Assembly: GCF_005239225.2 (NCBI RefSeq)
Contig: NC_133297.1
Span: 6,704,392-6,768,391, forward strand
DNA length: 64,000 nucleotides
Source: Populus alba
Lineage: Eukaryota; Streptophyta; Magnoliopsida; Malpighiales; Salicaceae
Reading direction: 5' to 3'
The notes beneath the pieces are model-generated. The model worked only from the letters and a program-made list of their open reading frames with translations. It had not been told where the DNA came from and did not search any database. Position numbers and translations under genes: made by a program. Below are positions 12,097 to 25,050 of this stretch, piece after piece; position 1 is the first letter of the stretch, and the number at the start of each line of letters is the position of its first letter.

Positions 12097-14549
12097 TTTT
12101 TCTCAAGGATAGTGTATAATATAATGGAAAAATTTGTTGTTGAGTTCAGCCGCAAAGTGTGCAAGTGGCCCTTTGTGGCCTGTACCAGTGCTGTAGCTGC
12201 TACTGTTAATATAGCTGTAGGTCATTGCTCTCCCATTGTATACTGCTCCTTGCATGATTTTAGAAATCCAGTAGTTTTTGCATGTGCATCTTGTAGTTAT
12301 TGTTGCCGTGCCTTTACCAGATTAAAGCTTATCTTCGTTTTGCTGTCAGCCTTCTGAGCTCCTGTTTGTGTGTGTAATGGCACACAAGAAGAATGCATCT
12401 CGCAATCTCTTTCCAAAATAATCGGGAAATTTGAAATCTTTTTGTTGGCAATCTTGTAGGGTTGAATTAGGTATGTGAATAGGAAACGTGATTCTGGTCG
12501 GCAGTTCCTGAATATTAGAAAGATAATTTAATTGAAGTCTGAACCATGAGAAAGAAATGGTTAAATTGGTGAGATCTTGAGAATTATGTGTGTTTTTGTG
12601 TTTTAAAAATAGTTATTTTAAATTAATTTTATTTGGTATTTTGAGAGATTGTTTTTATGTGTTGAGATTAAAAATACATTTAAAAGAAATAAAAAAAATA
12701 TATTGTTTTAATATATTTTAAAATAAAATATTTTAAGAAATAACTTGATAGATTGGAAATAAAGTAACAAATTTGCGTTTTGGATGACAATAGATGGTGG
12801 TGCTGTGCTAGTGTGGCAGTGATGATTGGGAAAATCTGAAAATTGGTGTTCTTTTTGTTCATCAGACGGGGATGTAAATTGATGATTTGCGGGCCACAAT
12901 TCCCTTCAGGAACATTACACAACATCTTACAATACCATAATATCGCGTTTTACTGTACCTTTACTAGAGCTGAGTAGACGGCACGAACTTTTTTTTGCCC
13001 TTCATTTTATCATTTTAAGATGTTAAGATTATTTTACGTGTGTATACAAACTGTCTTAAGAAAATTCTGAAATTGAATTAACTAACCTGTTTATGAGATA
13101 TAATTTAAGGTTATAGTTAAAGAAATAATTAAAAAGCAGGGATATAAAAAGGAGTTATTTTAAAAATAACATGAAAAACTATTTGATCATTGAAGTTTTA
13201 ATTTACATATAAAGTCCTTATATTTTTATAATTTTATATTTTAATCACAAACTTTATTTTAATCATAAATATAAAAAAAATCGTTGGAAAAAAAAAAAGA
13301 GGTTGATTAATTATATTCAGCTATAAAAAAACGTTCTTGATATAACTGTATTCATCTTATATAATAAAGTTTCATGAAGGGAGTTTGAAACTTCTATCTT
13401 TTTAGATAAAGTATATCAAAAGTTTGGGAAAATTATTTTAATTTGATTTATTTTATTATTTTGACCGATCTTATAAAGCTTTGAGGTTAAAAAAGTATTT
13501 AATTAAGTTACTAGCATTTGTTTTTAGGTGTTTGCAAAAATAGTTTTTTAGGTTTAAAAACTTAAAACCAAACTTTCCAGTTACCATTTATTTACATGAA
13601 CGTGTCATTCATTTTATTAAAAAATAAAATATCATCTGCTTTTTTAATAATAATAATAAAAAAAAGGCACGACAGGCTCATCCTCCTAACTCAGCACATA
13701 GCTTCTTTTTATGTTGCACTTAATTTTTTAATTTAATTTAATTTTGAATAAAATTAATTATAAATAAAATAATTAAAATAATATTTAAAATATTACCCGT
13801 AGTTTTTAAATAAAGTTATAGTTTTTTACAATAATATTGAAAATTAATTTGTGAATTATTATATATAAATCATAACACAAGATTATTAAAAAATGCTATG
13901 AATATTAATTAAATAAAAATAAAATTTCTATTTTGTATTATAAATCTTTTACATTCTTAAAAGCATGTTGGCCTTTTGCGGTCCTGCTTTAGTGATGACC
14001 TTACTACAAAAAGCCAACATAAGGCTTTATTTTAAGAAAGTACATGTTTTTTATATTATAAAATAAAAGCCAATATATTGCTACCGATAAATTAAAGCAA
14101 GTTTTTTATATATATATTTAAAGTCATCTAATAGAATATATTTCCTATTCTAAAATTCAATTTGTTTTATTTCTTACAAATATATATTTTAAATACAACA
14201 AAACTAAATGAAAATTAATTTTGAAAACTGCTCCACGGCATCATGTGAAAAAAAAAAAAAAAAACTGAACTAAAAATGAAACCGTGAAAAACTTCCAGCG
14301 GGAATTTCATCTTTAGAGAAATGAGGTCTCACATGCATGCATGTAGCTTAAACATAATCGCAAAAGGTGGGATCACACAAGAAAAACTAAAAGATTGGAA
14401 CACGAAGCGAACACACAAACAAATAAAGAGCCCATGGAATTCTTTTTTCCTGCTCGATAAACAAGTTCATTTGTTAGGATTGATTGATTTTTACAGAAGC
14501 TAGAAACATGTACAGATACAACAAGCTTGGGAGGCCAAGCAAGAGCCCA
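12097..14549. other. intergenic region between convergent BRM and UBC genes
   Basis: The first ~270 bases are less AT-rich and are probably the BRM 3' untranslated region. The last ~250 bases next to the E2 stop are probably its 3' untranslated region. Between them, 12.6-14.2 kb is very AT-rich, with poly-A and poly-T runs and pieces resembling the local MITE family (about 12590-12740). The short open frames here (for example 12112-12357 and 12680-12925) have no recognisable protein features. No gene is seen. Confidence 0.6.
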
Positions 14550-17091
14550 CTATGGATCTGCTTGGCCTGCCATTTCATCATCAAGAGACTCATACTCATC
14601 CTCACTCAACTCCTCGTCACTTGATTTTTCTTCTGGGGCAGCACCAATGTCCTCTGGCTTAGCATATTTCTCACAGTATTCTGTTTGATAAGCCGATAAA
14701 AGTAAGTTGCGGTGATGTTAAATTGGCACAAATTGAGTTGAAGTGTAAAGCAAAGGACATTAAGAGTGAAGAGTTCAACATCCACTTCTGGATGAAGCAA
14801 TCAAATATCAATGTCTAATAACTTCAGTTAGATATGCAATCTGATTGACAACACAAAGCATCTCCTGGAGAATGTTGAAGCATATGTTAATTTTGTCCAC
14901 AACTTAGTTCCTAAACAAGATGGAGCACGGCTCAGTTGTTCAACATTGATAGCAAAAACTATATAATTAACTATAACAACGAGCCTTGTTCTACTTGTCG
15001 ATCGATATGCTTTACATTTAACACCTTCATGATTCCTACTCAAACAGAGAGAGAGAGAGCTCACCTCAGCTAAAGGTTTATCCTTTCAAGCCACACATAC
15101 AAACTAGGCCTTTTGTTAACTCAAATAAAAAAATCCATCACTCTTGGAAGGTCCATCTATTGCTAGTTCAGTTTTCAAATTATGACATAACAAATCAACT
15201 GTGGTCATCTCAGAGATTCAGTAGCTGTCAAATGCTCAGCTGCAATTCTTAGAGCATGAAAGATCTATTCAAGATTATAACTTGTGTGGTGATTGAGCTT
15301 TTCATCAATGGTGGAAAGCTCAGATTTTATGAAACTTGACAGAATGAGCATAGATCATGCTGAATGGTTAGTAGTCAAGTCTTTTGCGATCATATAATTT
15401 GGGATGCTGTGTATGCCATAATCAACTAGTGCACTCCAAAAGGTTTTGACCAAGCAAGTAGACTCAACGAAACTAAATTCAAAACAAGCAAATCAAGATC
15501 TTTCCAATTTGAACACTAAATATCATATCACATTTCAAAATCTTAAGAATGCGCAGCTCACTTCTCAACCTAGAGCAATTATGGTACAGCAGAGTAACTG
15601 ATTCTCTTATGTGCCACTTCAAACTATGCCCTTTCAATTGCCGGTATAAATAATTATAACCCAATTTAAAGAAAAAAGTAAAGGAAAGCAAAAACAAAAG
15701 GCATATATTCGAGAGTAAAAATATAAATGTTCAGTCCAGAGTTGGATAATGTGGAGTGCCTAATCAGAAAAACAAGAAAAAAAAAATGACTACCTTTAAC
15801 TCTTAGCTCATAAGCAGGCTTGTCACGCATCATCAGAGCTGCAGCCTCACCATTCAATGGATCTGATGGGTTAGGATACAAAAGCAGCTGTGGTATGAAT
15901 ACTTCAAACACGTTTACCAAATCTGGAGAACACGTGTTTCAGCTTGTTAGACATATATCCAAAATATTATAGCTTGACAGTAGCTTCAATTTTTTATCTG
16001 AAAAGGCACGATGAAAATATTTACCAAACATGGGGCTCCAGGTCTGATTAATAACGTCTAAACAAACTGAGCCAGACCTGAAAGTTAGAACCATGAATGT
16101 ATTCAGCTTCAGAAAATGTTCCTCTTTAAATGGATAAATGTGGTGATTTAGCAAGTATAGAAAATCACAGTTCTTGTTTTCATACTTGACTCACTCACAT
16201 TTCATCAACATTTGGATGGTAGATCTTATTAACAAAGCCTATTGAGGGAGATCTATAGGGATACGCATCTGGTAGCTCAACCTTTATCCTCCACACACCT
16301 CCATGGTAAGGACCTGCAATATCCATCACATGACAGAAAGGGGTTAAAGATGCTTGTTTTTGCTGATACCAAAAATATCCATATCCAGTCTGCTACATTA
16401 GGTTTGGACAAGGAAAACAAAAGGAAGAAGAAGCCAGTTTTAACAAGAATATGACTTCGAGAATTATAATTGTTCTAAACTAGGCTAAAAAGGTCTGAGA
16501 AAATGCAGATCAGGCAATAGAAAAAACCAAAAACCTCCTAAAAATGAACTCCTTTCTAAAATCAAAAGGCATTCAAGGATTTAGAATCTAAGAACAGCAT
16601 AAAACAGTTGAATGAGGGAACTGTATAGCAATCCAAAAATAAAAGTTCTTTTTTAAAAAATCGAGTTATTAATTATTAATCACAAAACACGAGATAATAT
16701 CTCCATTTACCACCATCTATATCAATACAAATATATACATAACACCCACAGAGAAATCACTTTGATTATCCTATAACAAAGATAATAGGGTTGAAAATAA
16801 AAATGTAACAAAAAAAAAACAAAGAAAGAAGAGCGCAGTGAAGATTTACTTTCATTGGGTCCATTGAAATGAACATAAAACTCTTGCATGCCATCATTGA
16901 TCAGCTCTACCTTGTAATCACTCATCATCCTATTCAAAGCCCAACAGAACAAAAAACCCAAAAAAAGGAAAAGGAAATAGTTACAATCAAGACCAATAAA
17001 AAAGAAAAGATAAGAAAAACAGAAGATTACTGAGTTAGAGGATTAACAATTTCATCAAGTCCATCTCTCTTCGTTTGCTAGGGGAAGACAT
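14550..17091 (-). CDS. UBC: ubiquitin-conjugating enzyme E2, UBC4/5/6 (UBE2H/Ubc8) type
   Basis: An E2 enzyme accepts ubiquitin from E1 as a thioester and passes it on to substrates with an E3. Minus-strand exons are 17048-17091, 16850-16929, 16199-16313, 16025-16077, 15794-15922 and 14550-14680. They sum to 552 nt, or 183 residues plus stop, close to the 183-187 residues of Arabidopsis UBC4, UBC5 and UBC6. The start MSSPSKRR is typical of this subgroup. The HPN tripeptide is at residues 74-76 and the active cysteine is C85 in the context [14 protein letters not shown]. The C terminus is a Glu/Asp/Ser-rich acidic tail ending in AGQADP. All splice sites are GT-AG. The animal and yeast relatives (UBE2H, Ubc8) work with the CTLH/GID ligase; a similar partner in plants is only an inference. 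The neighbour order points to UBC6 (At2g46030) as the positional counterpart. Confidence 0.95.
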
Positions 17092-17141
17092 GATCCTTTC
17101 TTAGTTCTTAGGAGAATTTTATTTTATTTTATTTCTTTTTT

Positions 17142-17165
17142 GAGAGAGAGAGAGAGAGAGAGAGA
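17142..17165. repeat. GA/CT microsatellite upstream of the E2 start
   Basis: Twelve GA dinucleotides lie about 50 bases upstream of the E2 start codon, which means a CT run in the sense of the gene. CT tracts are common in plant 5' untranslated regions and core promoters, so this probably lies in the leader. The run is followed on the plus strand by sequence rich in AAG. Confidence 0.8.
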
Positions 17166-18559
17166 ATGGAAGCAAGGAAGAAGACAATGGTTAAGGTTTT
17201 GCTTGTACAACTGAAGGAAGCAACAACAATGCTTAGGACATCAACTAGATTAGTAACCCGCGTAACAATTAACTAAAATCGGGAGGAGGAAAAAAAAAAA
17301 AAATCATTGGATATTTATTTTCATTTAACTGTGGACATGACACCCCGAGCCCTGTTGCAAAAGAGTGAATGATAACTTTCAAAAAAGCCTCACGGGTCGT
17401 TAGAAAAGCGCCGTAGAAAAAAATAAAATTAATTTTATTTAAATAAAAAATAAAATTTATCTATAAAAATAAATTAATGAAAAATAAAATAAAAAAACCT
17501 GAAGAATCCAACCAAATAAAATTAAAAAAATATTGAAAAAATAAAGCAGAGTCTCGAATTAAATAAATATAATTATATAAAATTAAAAATATATATATTA
17601 ATTTTAAAAAATATCAAGTAAATCCCAAGCAAATTTTCTAAAACTCAGTTAAATTTTTTTATATTTTTTATTATTTTAATAGGTTAAATATAAAATTTAT
17701 TTTTAATATATTTTTAAATACAAAATATTTTAAAAAACAATAATCATTTACTACTTAGAATTAGTAAGAAATACTAAATAAGACATATATTTAAGAGAGA
17801 GAAAAACAGCCACTTGCGGTGATGCTCTCTTACCTTTTCTTTTGTTCTAATTTTTTCTCATTTTTTTATTTTTACTATTTTATTGGTGAGTTGTTTTTTA
17901 TCAGTACATACCGTGCCTTGTAACATTTTGTCGGTGATAAGCTTGAATATCGATCTTGATATAATATGATAAAAGTTGTTCCGTCCAATTTTTATACATT
18001 TTATCCTTAGAGGTAGTAATTTGAAAATGTAATAAAGATGATTTTTTAAAGAGTATTTTATTTTAAAATATATTAAAATAATATTTTTTTATTTTTAAAA
18101 TCAATATATATTTAAAATCATAAAAAATATTTTAAAATTAAAAACAATTTTTAAACACAAAAATAAAGACACCCAGCGAGCCTTGAGACCTTGCTAGAAT
18201 CTTTTCTTTCTCCTTTTTGCCAAGAGCTAGAGATAATTAAACACGAGTGCATTGATTAACCATAAGAATCTTCCCTTTCCTTTTCTATATTTCTTTTTAT
18301 TTTTCAAAAGTTAGGTATGTCATCGCAATCTATAAGAAAAAGAACGAGAACAAATAGAAAAACTACATACAATTTTGCTCAAGTCGTGTGGATTGACAAA
18401 TTATTTTCACTCAATCTTCACTGGTAATGGATTCATAAATCACATGACTCTGATTCTAAGAATAAGAATGAATATGTTTTATAGTTGTAATTTAAAAATA
18501 TAAGTTTGAAAAAAAATATGGTTTGCTACTACTAGTTAGACTATGTAGCAAAAAACATG

Positions 18560-18790
18560 TATAGAATATTTGGTGTGAATGTAATTGTGGTTGTTTTTTA
18601 AAATGCTTTTTCATTTAGAAAATGCATTAAAATAATATATTTTTTATTTTTAAAAAATTATTTTTGATATCAGCGCATCAAAATAATATGAAAAATAAAA
18701 AAAATATATCAATTTGAAGTAAATAAAAAAATAAAAAAAAATTCAATTTTTTTTAAAGATGCATTTGAAACACAAAAATAAACAGGATGT
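18560..18790 (-). mobile_element. decayed MITE of the local ~210-bp family
   Basis: The core phrase TTTTTGATATCAGCGCATCA and the surrounding A/T runs match the cores of the bounded MITE copies at 22177 and 38929, in the minus orientation. The left end is weakly preserved (GTGTGAATGTAATTGTGGTTG) and the right end has drifted, so the borders are approximate. A further degraded piece follows at about 18.9-19.08 kb. Confidence 0.55.
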
Positions 18791-20087
18791 TACAAAACCC
18801 AATTAAAAATTAAAAAAACATGTAAAAACTATATTTTAAACTTAATTTTTAATAGATATCGCACGGTACAAAACACAATTTAATTTGTTAGTAAATACAT
18901 TGCTGTGTTTGTTTCACTGCAAACATAAAAGTAATGAAAAATAAATATAACTTAAATGTAATTTATTAAAAATATATTAAAATAATATATTTTATTTTTT
19001 AAAAATTTATTTTTCATATAAAATCATTTAAAAAAAAAACTTTCAAAATCATATTTTTAACCGAAAAAACAAAGCAAAAATTCAATCATTAATGAGGTCT
19101 TTTCGCAATCAATGGGCGGCCGACGTTACATCTTGACAAATATATATTCTGCTCGATAACGCGTGGGGTACACATCAGCTAAAGGGTTTGGTGCAGTACA
19201 TTTTTTGGCGGTGTTCATGAGGCCCCCTTTTTTTTTTTTTTTTTTTTTTTTATTCTTCTGTTTGTTTTCCCCTAAATGAAGAGAATTGGACCTCTCAATT
19301 GAAGATCACGTAGTGATGCTAATCAACCTCTCCTTTTCTTTTCAATGATCATACGAAGAAAGTAATTTCAACCACTAGTAGAAAAGGGCTTGCTTTTACC
19401 AGCCTTTGGAATTAGGGCATGCCCTGCTGCTACATGACATTGCACCCATCTTATTCCTGCACCTAACTCTCTCCCTCCCCACCCACTTACTATTAAAATG
19501 CGCACAGCCCACCACAATTATTGGCTGGGATGCTGCCTGCGAGTGTTCGCGGTGGTTTTTTTATTTTTAAAAATTTATTTTAATTATCAACTCATTAAAA
19601 CAATCCAAAAAATTAAAAAAAAATGAATTTCCCAACTTGGATTACAATACATTGAGGGGTCAAATGGGAGAAAGAAACGTGTACGAAGAGCTGGTGCATG
19701 CATTCATTCGGTATAAATAAATGGGGCTGCTTTTGAAAGCATAGAGGAACCCAGCTGCTGAAGCAAAGTATACAGCAGAGTTGCTTGACCCGAACGTTGC
19801 TGATATAAAAAGAGAGCCCAGTAAAACCATCTTATATCTGATGCAATGCATTTTGACGTTGTATATTGTTTATGGGAGAAAGCGACAGGTTACTTGCACA
19901 GGGAAGGAAGGCTGAGAAAGGAGGATCCAGAGCACATGGCAGCAAGCTGCTCTCTCATTGGATGTCAAGAACAGGAAATAATAATTTTCTTTTTCTGCAA
20001 CTGGAAATTCGAAAGAAGCAATCTTCCCATGAATATAATATGATCCCCCCTAGCTTGATCCTTATTTATGGTGTCGTCGCTGTACCG

Positions 20088-20383
20088 TGCTAAAAAATAA
20101 TATAAATTATATTCCTGAATTTTATTTAAGAGCTTAAATTTTTGAGTTGAGAATAATTTTTTGACATGGTATTAGAACCTTAATGACCAAGTAGTTTCGA
20201 ATTTTAATCTCATTATCCCTATTTATTTGATAAAAAAATTAAGCACAAGGATAATATAGCCTTGTGTAGGTTTCAAGTTCAAATGATTTTTCATTTAAGG
20301 GAGTATGTTAAAGAATAATATAAATCATATCCTAAAATCTTATTTAAAAATTTAAATTTTTAAATTAAAATAATTTTTTGACA
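20088..20383 (+). mobile_element. TRIM-like miniature LTR retroelement
   Basis: Two direct repeats, 20088-20166 (79 bp) and 20306-20383 (78 bp), are clearly alike, and each begins TG and ends CA, as LTRs do. Directly after the left repeat comes TGGTATTAGAAC, one or two bases off the initiator-Met-tRNA primer-binding site TGGTATCAGAGC used by many plant retrotransposons. Just before the right repeat is a purine-rich stretch (AAGGGAG), placed like a polypurine tract. The ~140 bp between has no coding capacity. This is the layout of a terminal-repeat retrotransposon in miniature, which relies on other elements for its enzymes. I see no matching 5-bp target duplication, so the insertion is old or rearranged. 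Confidence 0.75.
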
Positions 20384-20420
20384 TGGGATAACATGATGTC
20401 ATCCTTGCAGGAACCTTTTA

Positions 20421-20627
20421 GACTATGTTTGGGAATGCGGTTCAACCTGCGTTCCCAAAAATTTTTTAATTTTTTTTTTTGCTAAAATTAAATGTGTTTT
20501 TATATTTTAGATCGTTTTAATGTGCTGATATTAAAAATAATTTTTAAAAAATAAAAAAATATTATTAATATATATTTTAACACAAAAATTATTTAAAAAA
20601 GCTCTTACGAAACTGTCAAATACGCTA
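20421..20627 (+). mobile_element. Tourist-like MITE, copy A (207 bp)
   Basis: The element is flanked by TTA on both sides (20418-20420 and 20628-20630). Its ends, GACTATGTTTGGG and GTCAAATACGCTA, form an imperfect inverted repeat. The internal phrase TTTTAATGTGCTGATATTAA is shared with copies B and C. A three-base TTA/TAA duplication together with a G-rich TIR containing GTTTGG is typical of PIF/Harbinger-derived Tourist MITEs. It lies 37 bp to the right of the TRIM-like element. Confidence 0.75.
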
Positions 20628-22176
20628 TTAATCTTCTCGACAGAAAATAATTAATTGATTCCTGGTTATTCCTGGAGACACGATGAATTCTTCTTATCCA
20701 GCATTGACTTTTTTTTAAAATGAAAGATTCCTCCTTGACAAATCTTTTTTTTTTCTTTTTCCTTCTTTATTACTTTCTTATTGAGTGTACGAAATTCTTA
20801 ACGCGTACCATCTTGATACCATAAAGACATATATACAAGCAAACGAGCACCGCAAGGTCCGCTACAGACAGAAGAGGCTTGAAAAGGGACACAGCTCATA
20901 AACTGCAGGGTGCAGACAACAGTTGTCAGCTTAGTGTAAGAAGATAATGAAGACAAGCATCAGAGGTTAAACTGAGCTTTTTTGCACGGATCCATTCACC
21001 CTTGCAAAGTTTTGTCTCTTCTAATTATATAAAAGGCAGGAGTTTTTTTTGGTGAAAGAATTTTTTAAAAAAAAATATTTTTTTAATTTTAAATTAATAT
21101 TTTTTTAGTATTTTTATATTATTTGATGCCTAAATATCAAAAATAAATTTTAAAAATTAATAATATATTATTATTTTAATATATTTTTAAACATAAAATA
21201 CTTCAAAAAGTAATTACTAACTACATTTCTAAATATATATATATATATAAAGGAAATTATCATAGCAAGACGATAGATAATACGACAAGATGTTGCATCA
21301 AGGAGCCATAATCAAGTAGCTCGTAAATTCAGCATTTTCCTCTGCCACTACAACATCCATATTTAAGGCACACGTAACTCAAGTAGCTAACTTTTTTTCC
21401 CTACTCCGATGATTACAACAGCTTAAATTAAGTGAAATTAAAAAAAAAATAAACTAATAAACTAAAACTAAACACGTCTTTGTTTCACTGTAATTTTATT
21501 GTTCATCAAGACTCGTACATCAGTACTGTTCATAGACTCTTTTTTTGCATTTATAGGCCCCTCAAGTTCTTCATTATTTGCATTTCAGTCATTAAACTTT
21601 ATTTATCTGTTTTTTTTAGTCCTTCTAAGTTACGTCGTCTTGGTTTTGTGTGTTGGGTTTCATTTCACATTGAATGCTCTCCTGGATGGGACGTGGGAAA
21701 TTTTGTTCTACGTTATAAAAATATTAATATTACAAAATATAATCACGGGGTTAAGTTAATAAAAAATGGAACATGTGTCATTATTGACAATAAAAATAGA
21801 AAAGCACAAATTATATTCTTTCCATTTTAATTGTTAAAAGCGTGATATTATACATTTTCATCTATGTAGTTTTTCACCTTTACATTTTTTTAGTAAAACT
21901 TTTGTTTGTTTTTTTGCGTTTCAGTCCTTGGTTGTTAACAAAATAGAGAGAGTTGAATTTTTTAAAAAAAAAATATTTATTAAAGTCTTTTAGTATTTAC
22001 AAGTGGAGATAAATTAAAATTTGAGTTTTAACAATAAAAATTTTCGGGGTCAGGTTTTTCGATAATTGAATGTGACTATAATTTTTTAAAATGAAATTCA
22101 TGTCATCTAGCTCTTTAAAAAAGAAGATGGAGACACATTTTGACTTCCACATCTTATATGTGTGCTTGAACTTTTA

Positions 22177-22385
22177 GAGCCCGTTTGGGGCTAAGTTTCA
22201 ACCTATTTTTTGATAAATTTTGAATTTTTTTTTTGCTAAAATTAAGTGTGGTTTGTACCTTTTGGATCGTTTTGATGTGCTGATATCAAAAATGATTTTT
22301 AAAAAATAAAAAAACATTATTGGCATGCTTTTCGGCACGAAAAGTTATTTGAAAAGCAACAACTACCACACTCCCAAACACCCTC
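22177..22385 (+). mobile_element. Tourist-like MITE, copy B (209 bp)
   Basis: TTA flanks both ends (22174-22176 and 22386-22388). The terminal inverted repeats are GAGCCCGTTTGGG and CCCAAACACCCTC, which pair over 13 bases with three mismatches. The interior contains GTGCTGATATCAAAAATGA and a poly-T tract. This is the best-preserved copy and defines the family borders. It has no coding capacity. Confidence 0.85.
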
Positions 22386-23257
22386 TTAAGCTTTCAGGTG
22401 CTTGGACTTTTAGGGTCGGGCACATTCATTTCTCTTTTTTATTAATTTTTTATATTCATAAATAAAAATATTTTAAAGTAGAATAATTATTATGTTTTGA
22501 GGATGCCATGATTCTATATTTTTTGAAATAAAATTCCTTTACGGTGATATTAATAATTACTTTATAAATAATTCTACATGAATTTAACATGCGTGTTTTT
22601 GTTTTTGTTTTTATTTTTTTAAATGTCATGAATATTCAATGAGATGAAAAAAAATCTGTTTTTCATTTTATTTTTTCCCCGTAAAATTCTCTTAATTAAT
22701 TTTTCATTTATCTTCACGCACATTTGCATAAAAATTTGCAAGGCATAATTTTATGTTTTTTTTCTTTTAATTAAAACCTGTTTTTCAAGTCACGCTAAGT
22801 CATATTCAAGACATGATGCTTCGAATCAACAAAATGTTGGAAAAAAAGAAATATATAAAATGAGTTATTAAAATTTGATAAAAAATTATAACAACAAACT
22901 GTTTCCCAACACATTGATTTCTCAACATTTTCTTGAAGTTCAAGAAATCTTTTTCGTGTTGAAAATGCGTTATTCCCTACCTTATTAAGAAAATAACTTG
23001 ACCTTCGTGTGTTGTAATCAACTTCTAATATTATAAATAAAGTAAATCAGATTATATGCATACTCCATTTTTTTTATATATAAGAAAATAAACTTTAAAA
23101 AACTATTCACTAGCTAAACCACAATGTTTGCTCGGCACGATTTGGCCTCCTAGACCCATGAGCACCTAACCCTTTTTTTTTAAGGCCATGTGTTTAGACC
23201 CTGCATTGCCTATTTTATCTAGATTTAGATTTTGATTATCATGTAACTAGAAAATCA

Positions 23258-23259
<2 letters not shown>

Positions 23260-23320
<61 letters not shown>
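23260..23320. repeat. TA microsatellite
   Basis: About thirty uninterrupted TA dinucleotides. Runs of this length are usually unstable and polymorphic. The flanks are AT-rich with no gene nearby. Confidence 0.95.
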
Positions 23321-23322
<2 letters not shown>

Positions 23323-25050
23323 CAAAAAACCTATTTTTTAACCTGTGTTTAATCCAAAATATCTAAAAAATAATGATAAACCTATCAATTATCTATAAAA
23401 AAAACACCTAAAAAAACCAAACTCGACGCAAAATAAAAAACAATCGGAGCTCAAATTTATTTATTTTTTTATTTTTAAGTTATGATATTTTTTTTTATCA
23501 AATATAAAATAATTTGACACACATCATTTATTTTTTACTTCTTACCAACCACATCCCAAACTCGAAACAGATCCAACTAAAAAACATTCAATCCGGACAC
23601 ATTAAGATATGTAAACGATCTATGAATCCTATTATTTCAATATACATAATATTGATTGAGATATCTACAAGAAAACATAACTCACGAGCAGTCGTCAAGG
23701 CCATACTTGAAACCACAGGAATCTAAAGTAGCTTTAGCCTGCCAAAATCCAAAAGATCCCAAGTATTCAGCGCAGATACCCTTCATGCTTAGTTGTCCTC
23801 GCAACCCCTTTTGATTACAGCTTGTTCTTCTATAAATAGAAATAAACAGAGGCGTTTTACCAAATCACCTAGGTTACTTTCGTTATTTATCGTTGCTGAT
23901 TTTTCCAACTAAATTAGTGTTCCGCCACAGTAGTTTTATTGGATCTAAATAACAAGTCTGCCAATCCTAACAAAAGAAGCATACCACCAAGCACAAAGCC
24001 TGTTTCGCTCCATATCAACTGCGGAAATACACTCAACAAAACACACCTTTGCCGAACATTTGCGCTATCCATGCATTCCATTTTGCTCAAGCCAACACGA
24101 CCGTCCGAGCTTTTACAACATATAAACTAATAATTTGTTGGTTAGTTTCAATCAAACTTGAAATCCACCCTAAATATTCAAGCCAGCCATTTTCTTCCAT
24201 TAAACGGTCCAATCCATTCAAAAGGAAGAACAAATGTGTGAAACGTCTTCTTGCATGTGCATCTCCAAATTGAGTACTTCCACCACCGGAAAGCCTAGAA
24301 TGAAAGTTTTACTTCCAAATTCATCATTTGTTTATAGCATGCAAATCCAACCATCACATTTGAATCAATCATCCTTATGGTGGTTTTTTCATTTTCAATA
24401 CACTAAAAGCAGTGCGCTTTTAATATTTTGTTGTCAGCATGTAAGCCTACAAGAACAGGCAATCAGTGGATGCATGGAACAGAGAAACCGAAATGCAAAT
24501 GCCTGAGGCAAGACTAGTTTCCATACATGTTTAAAATCAATTATATCGAGTGCATGTTCCAAAAACAGATGAGAGACTACAATTGAATCACAGTATACAC
24601 TTTTCTTCTATTCATCTCCATCTAACTACCGATTTGACATTTCACGGTATTCCTAATGTTCCTATTGAAGCCAGCCTTTTCATCAAACAGCTTAAAAAGA
24701 AAATGGGTATGCAAAGTGAAAATACGGTAAATACCTGAAATCGATGTAGAAAATATATGGATGAACAGGAAGTATATCTCAAAAACCACAAGAAATGAAG
24801 CAAAAGCACTTGAAAATCAATTTGGCTGGTTGAGCCCTTACAGTTTGCTGCTCCCACAACAATAGCTGTCATCAATTTTCTCCTCTAGCTACCCACTAAA
24901 GCAGAGACTTGAATTGCTAAACTTCCGCTTTTCAAAAGCACTGAAAATTCTATGGTAGCCATGCAAAATTGCCAAATTGCCAAAAAATCTGAGAGAGAGA
25001 GAGAAACTGCCAGATTCTATATCTCAGTTAGGCATCAACCTGATCAGACA

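Larger units (their letters stand above)
17166..25050. other. 8 kb repeat-rich spacer between UBC and ARID genes
   Basis: No protein-coding gene is supported. The region is AT-rich and built from decayed transposon pieces: MITE-like fragments around 17.6, 18.05, 18.6, 18.95 and 21.1 kb, a TRIM-like element, two well-bounded MITEs and a long TA run, listed separately. The part 21480-22000 resembles a decayed retroelement with phrases repeated in other poplar-type repeats. The part 23.7-25.05 kb is less AT-rich and leads into the ARID gene's 3' end; part of it may be untranslated sequence. Around 19.64-20.08 kb is a less AT-rich, apparently single-copy island with a TATA-like site near 19711 but no coding frame I trust. 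Confidence 0.55.
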
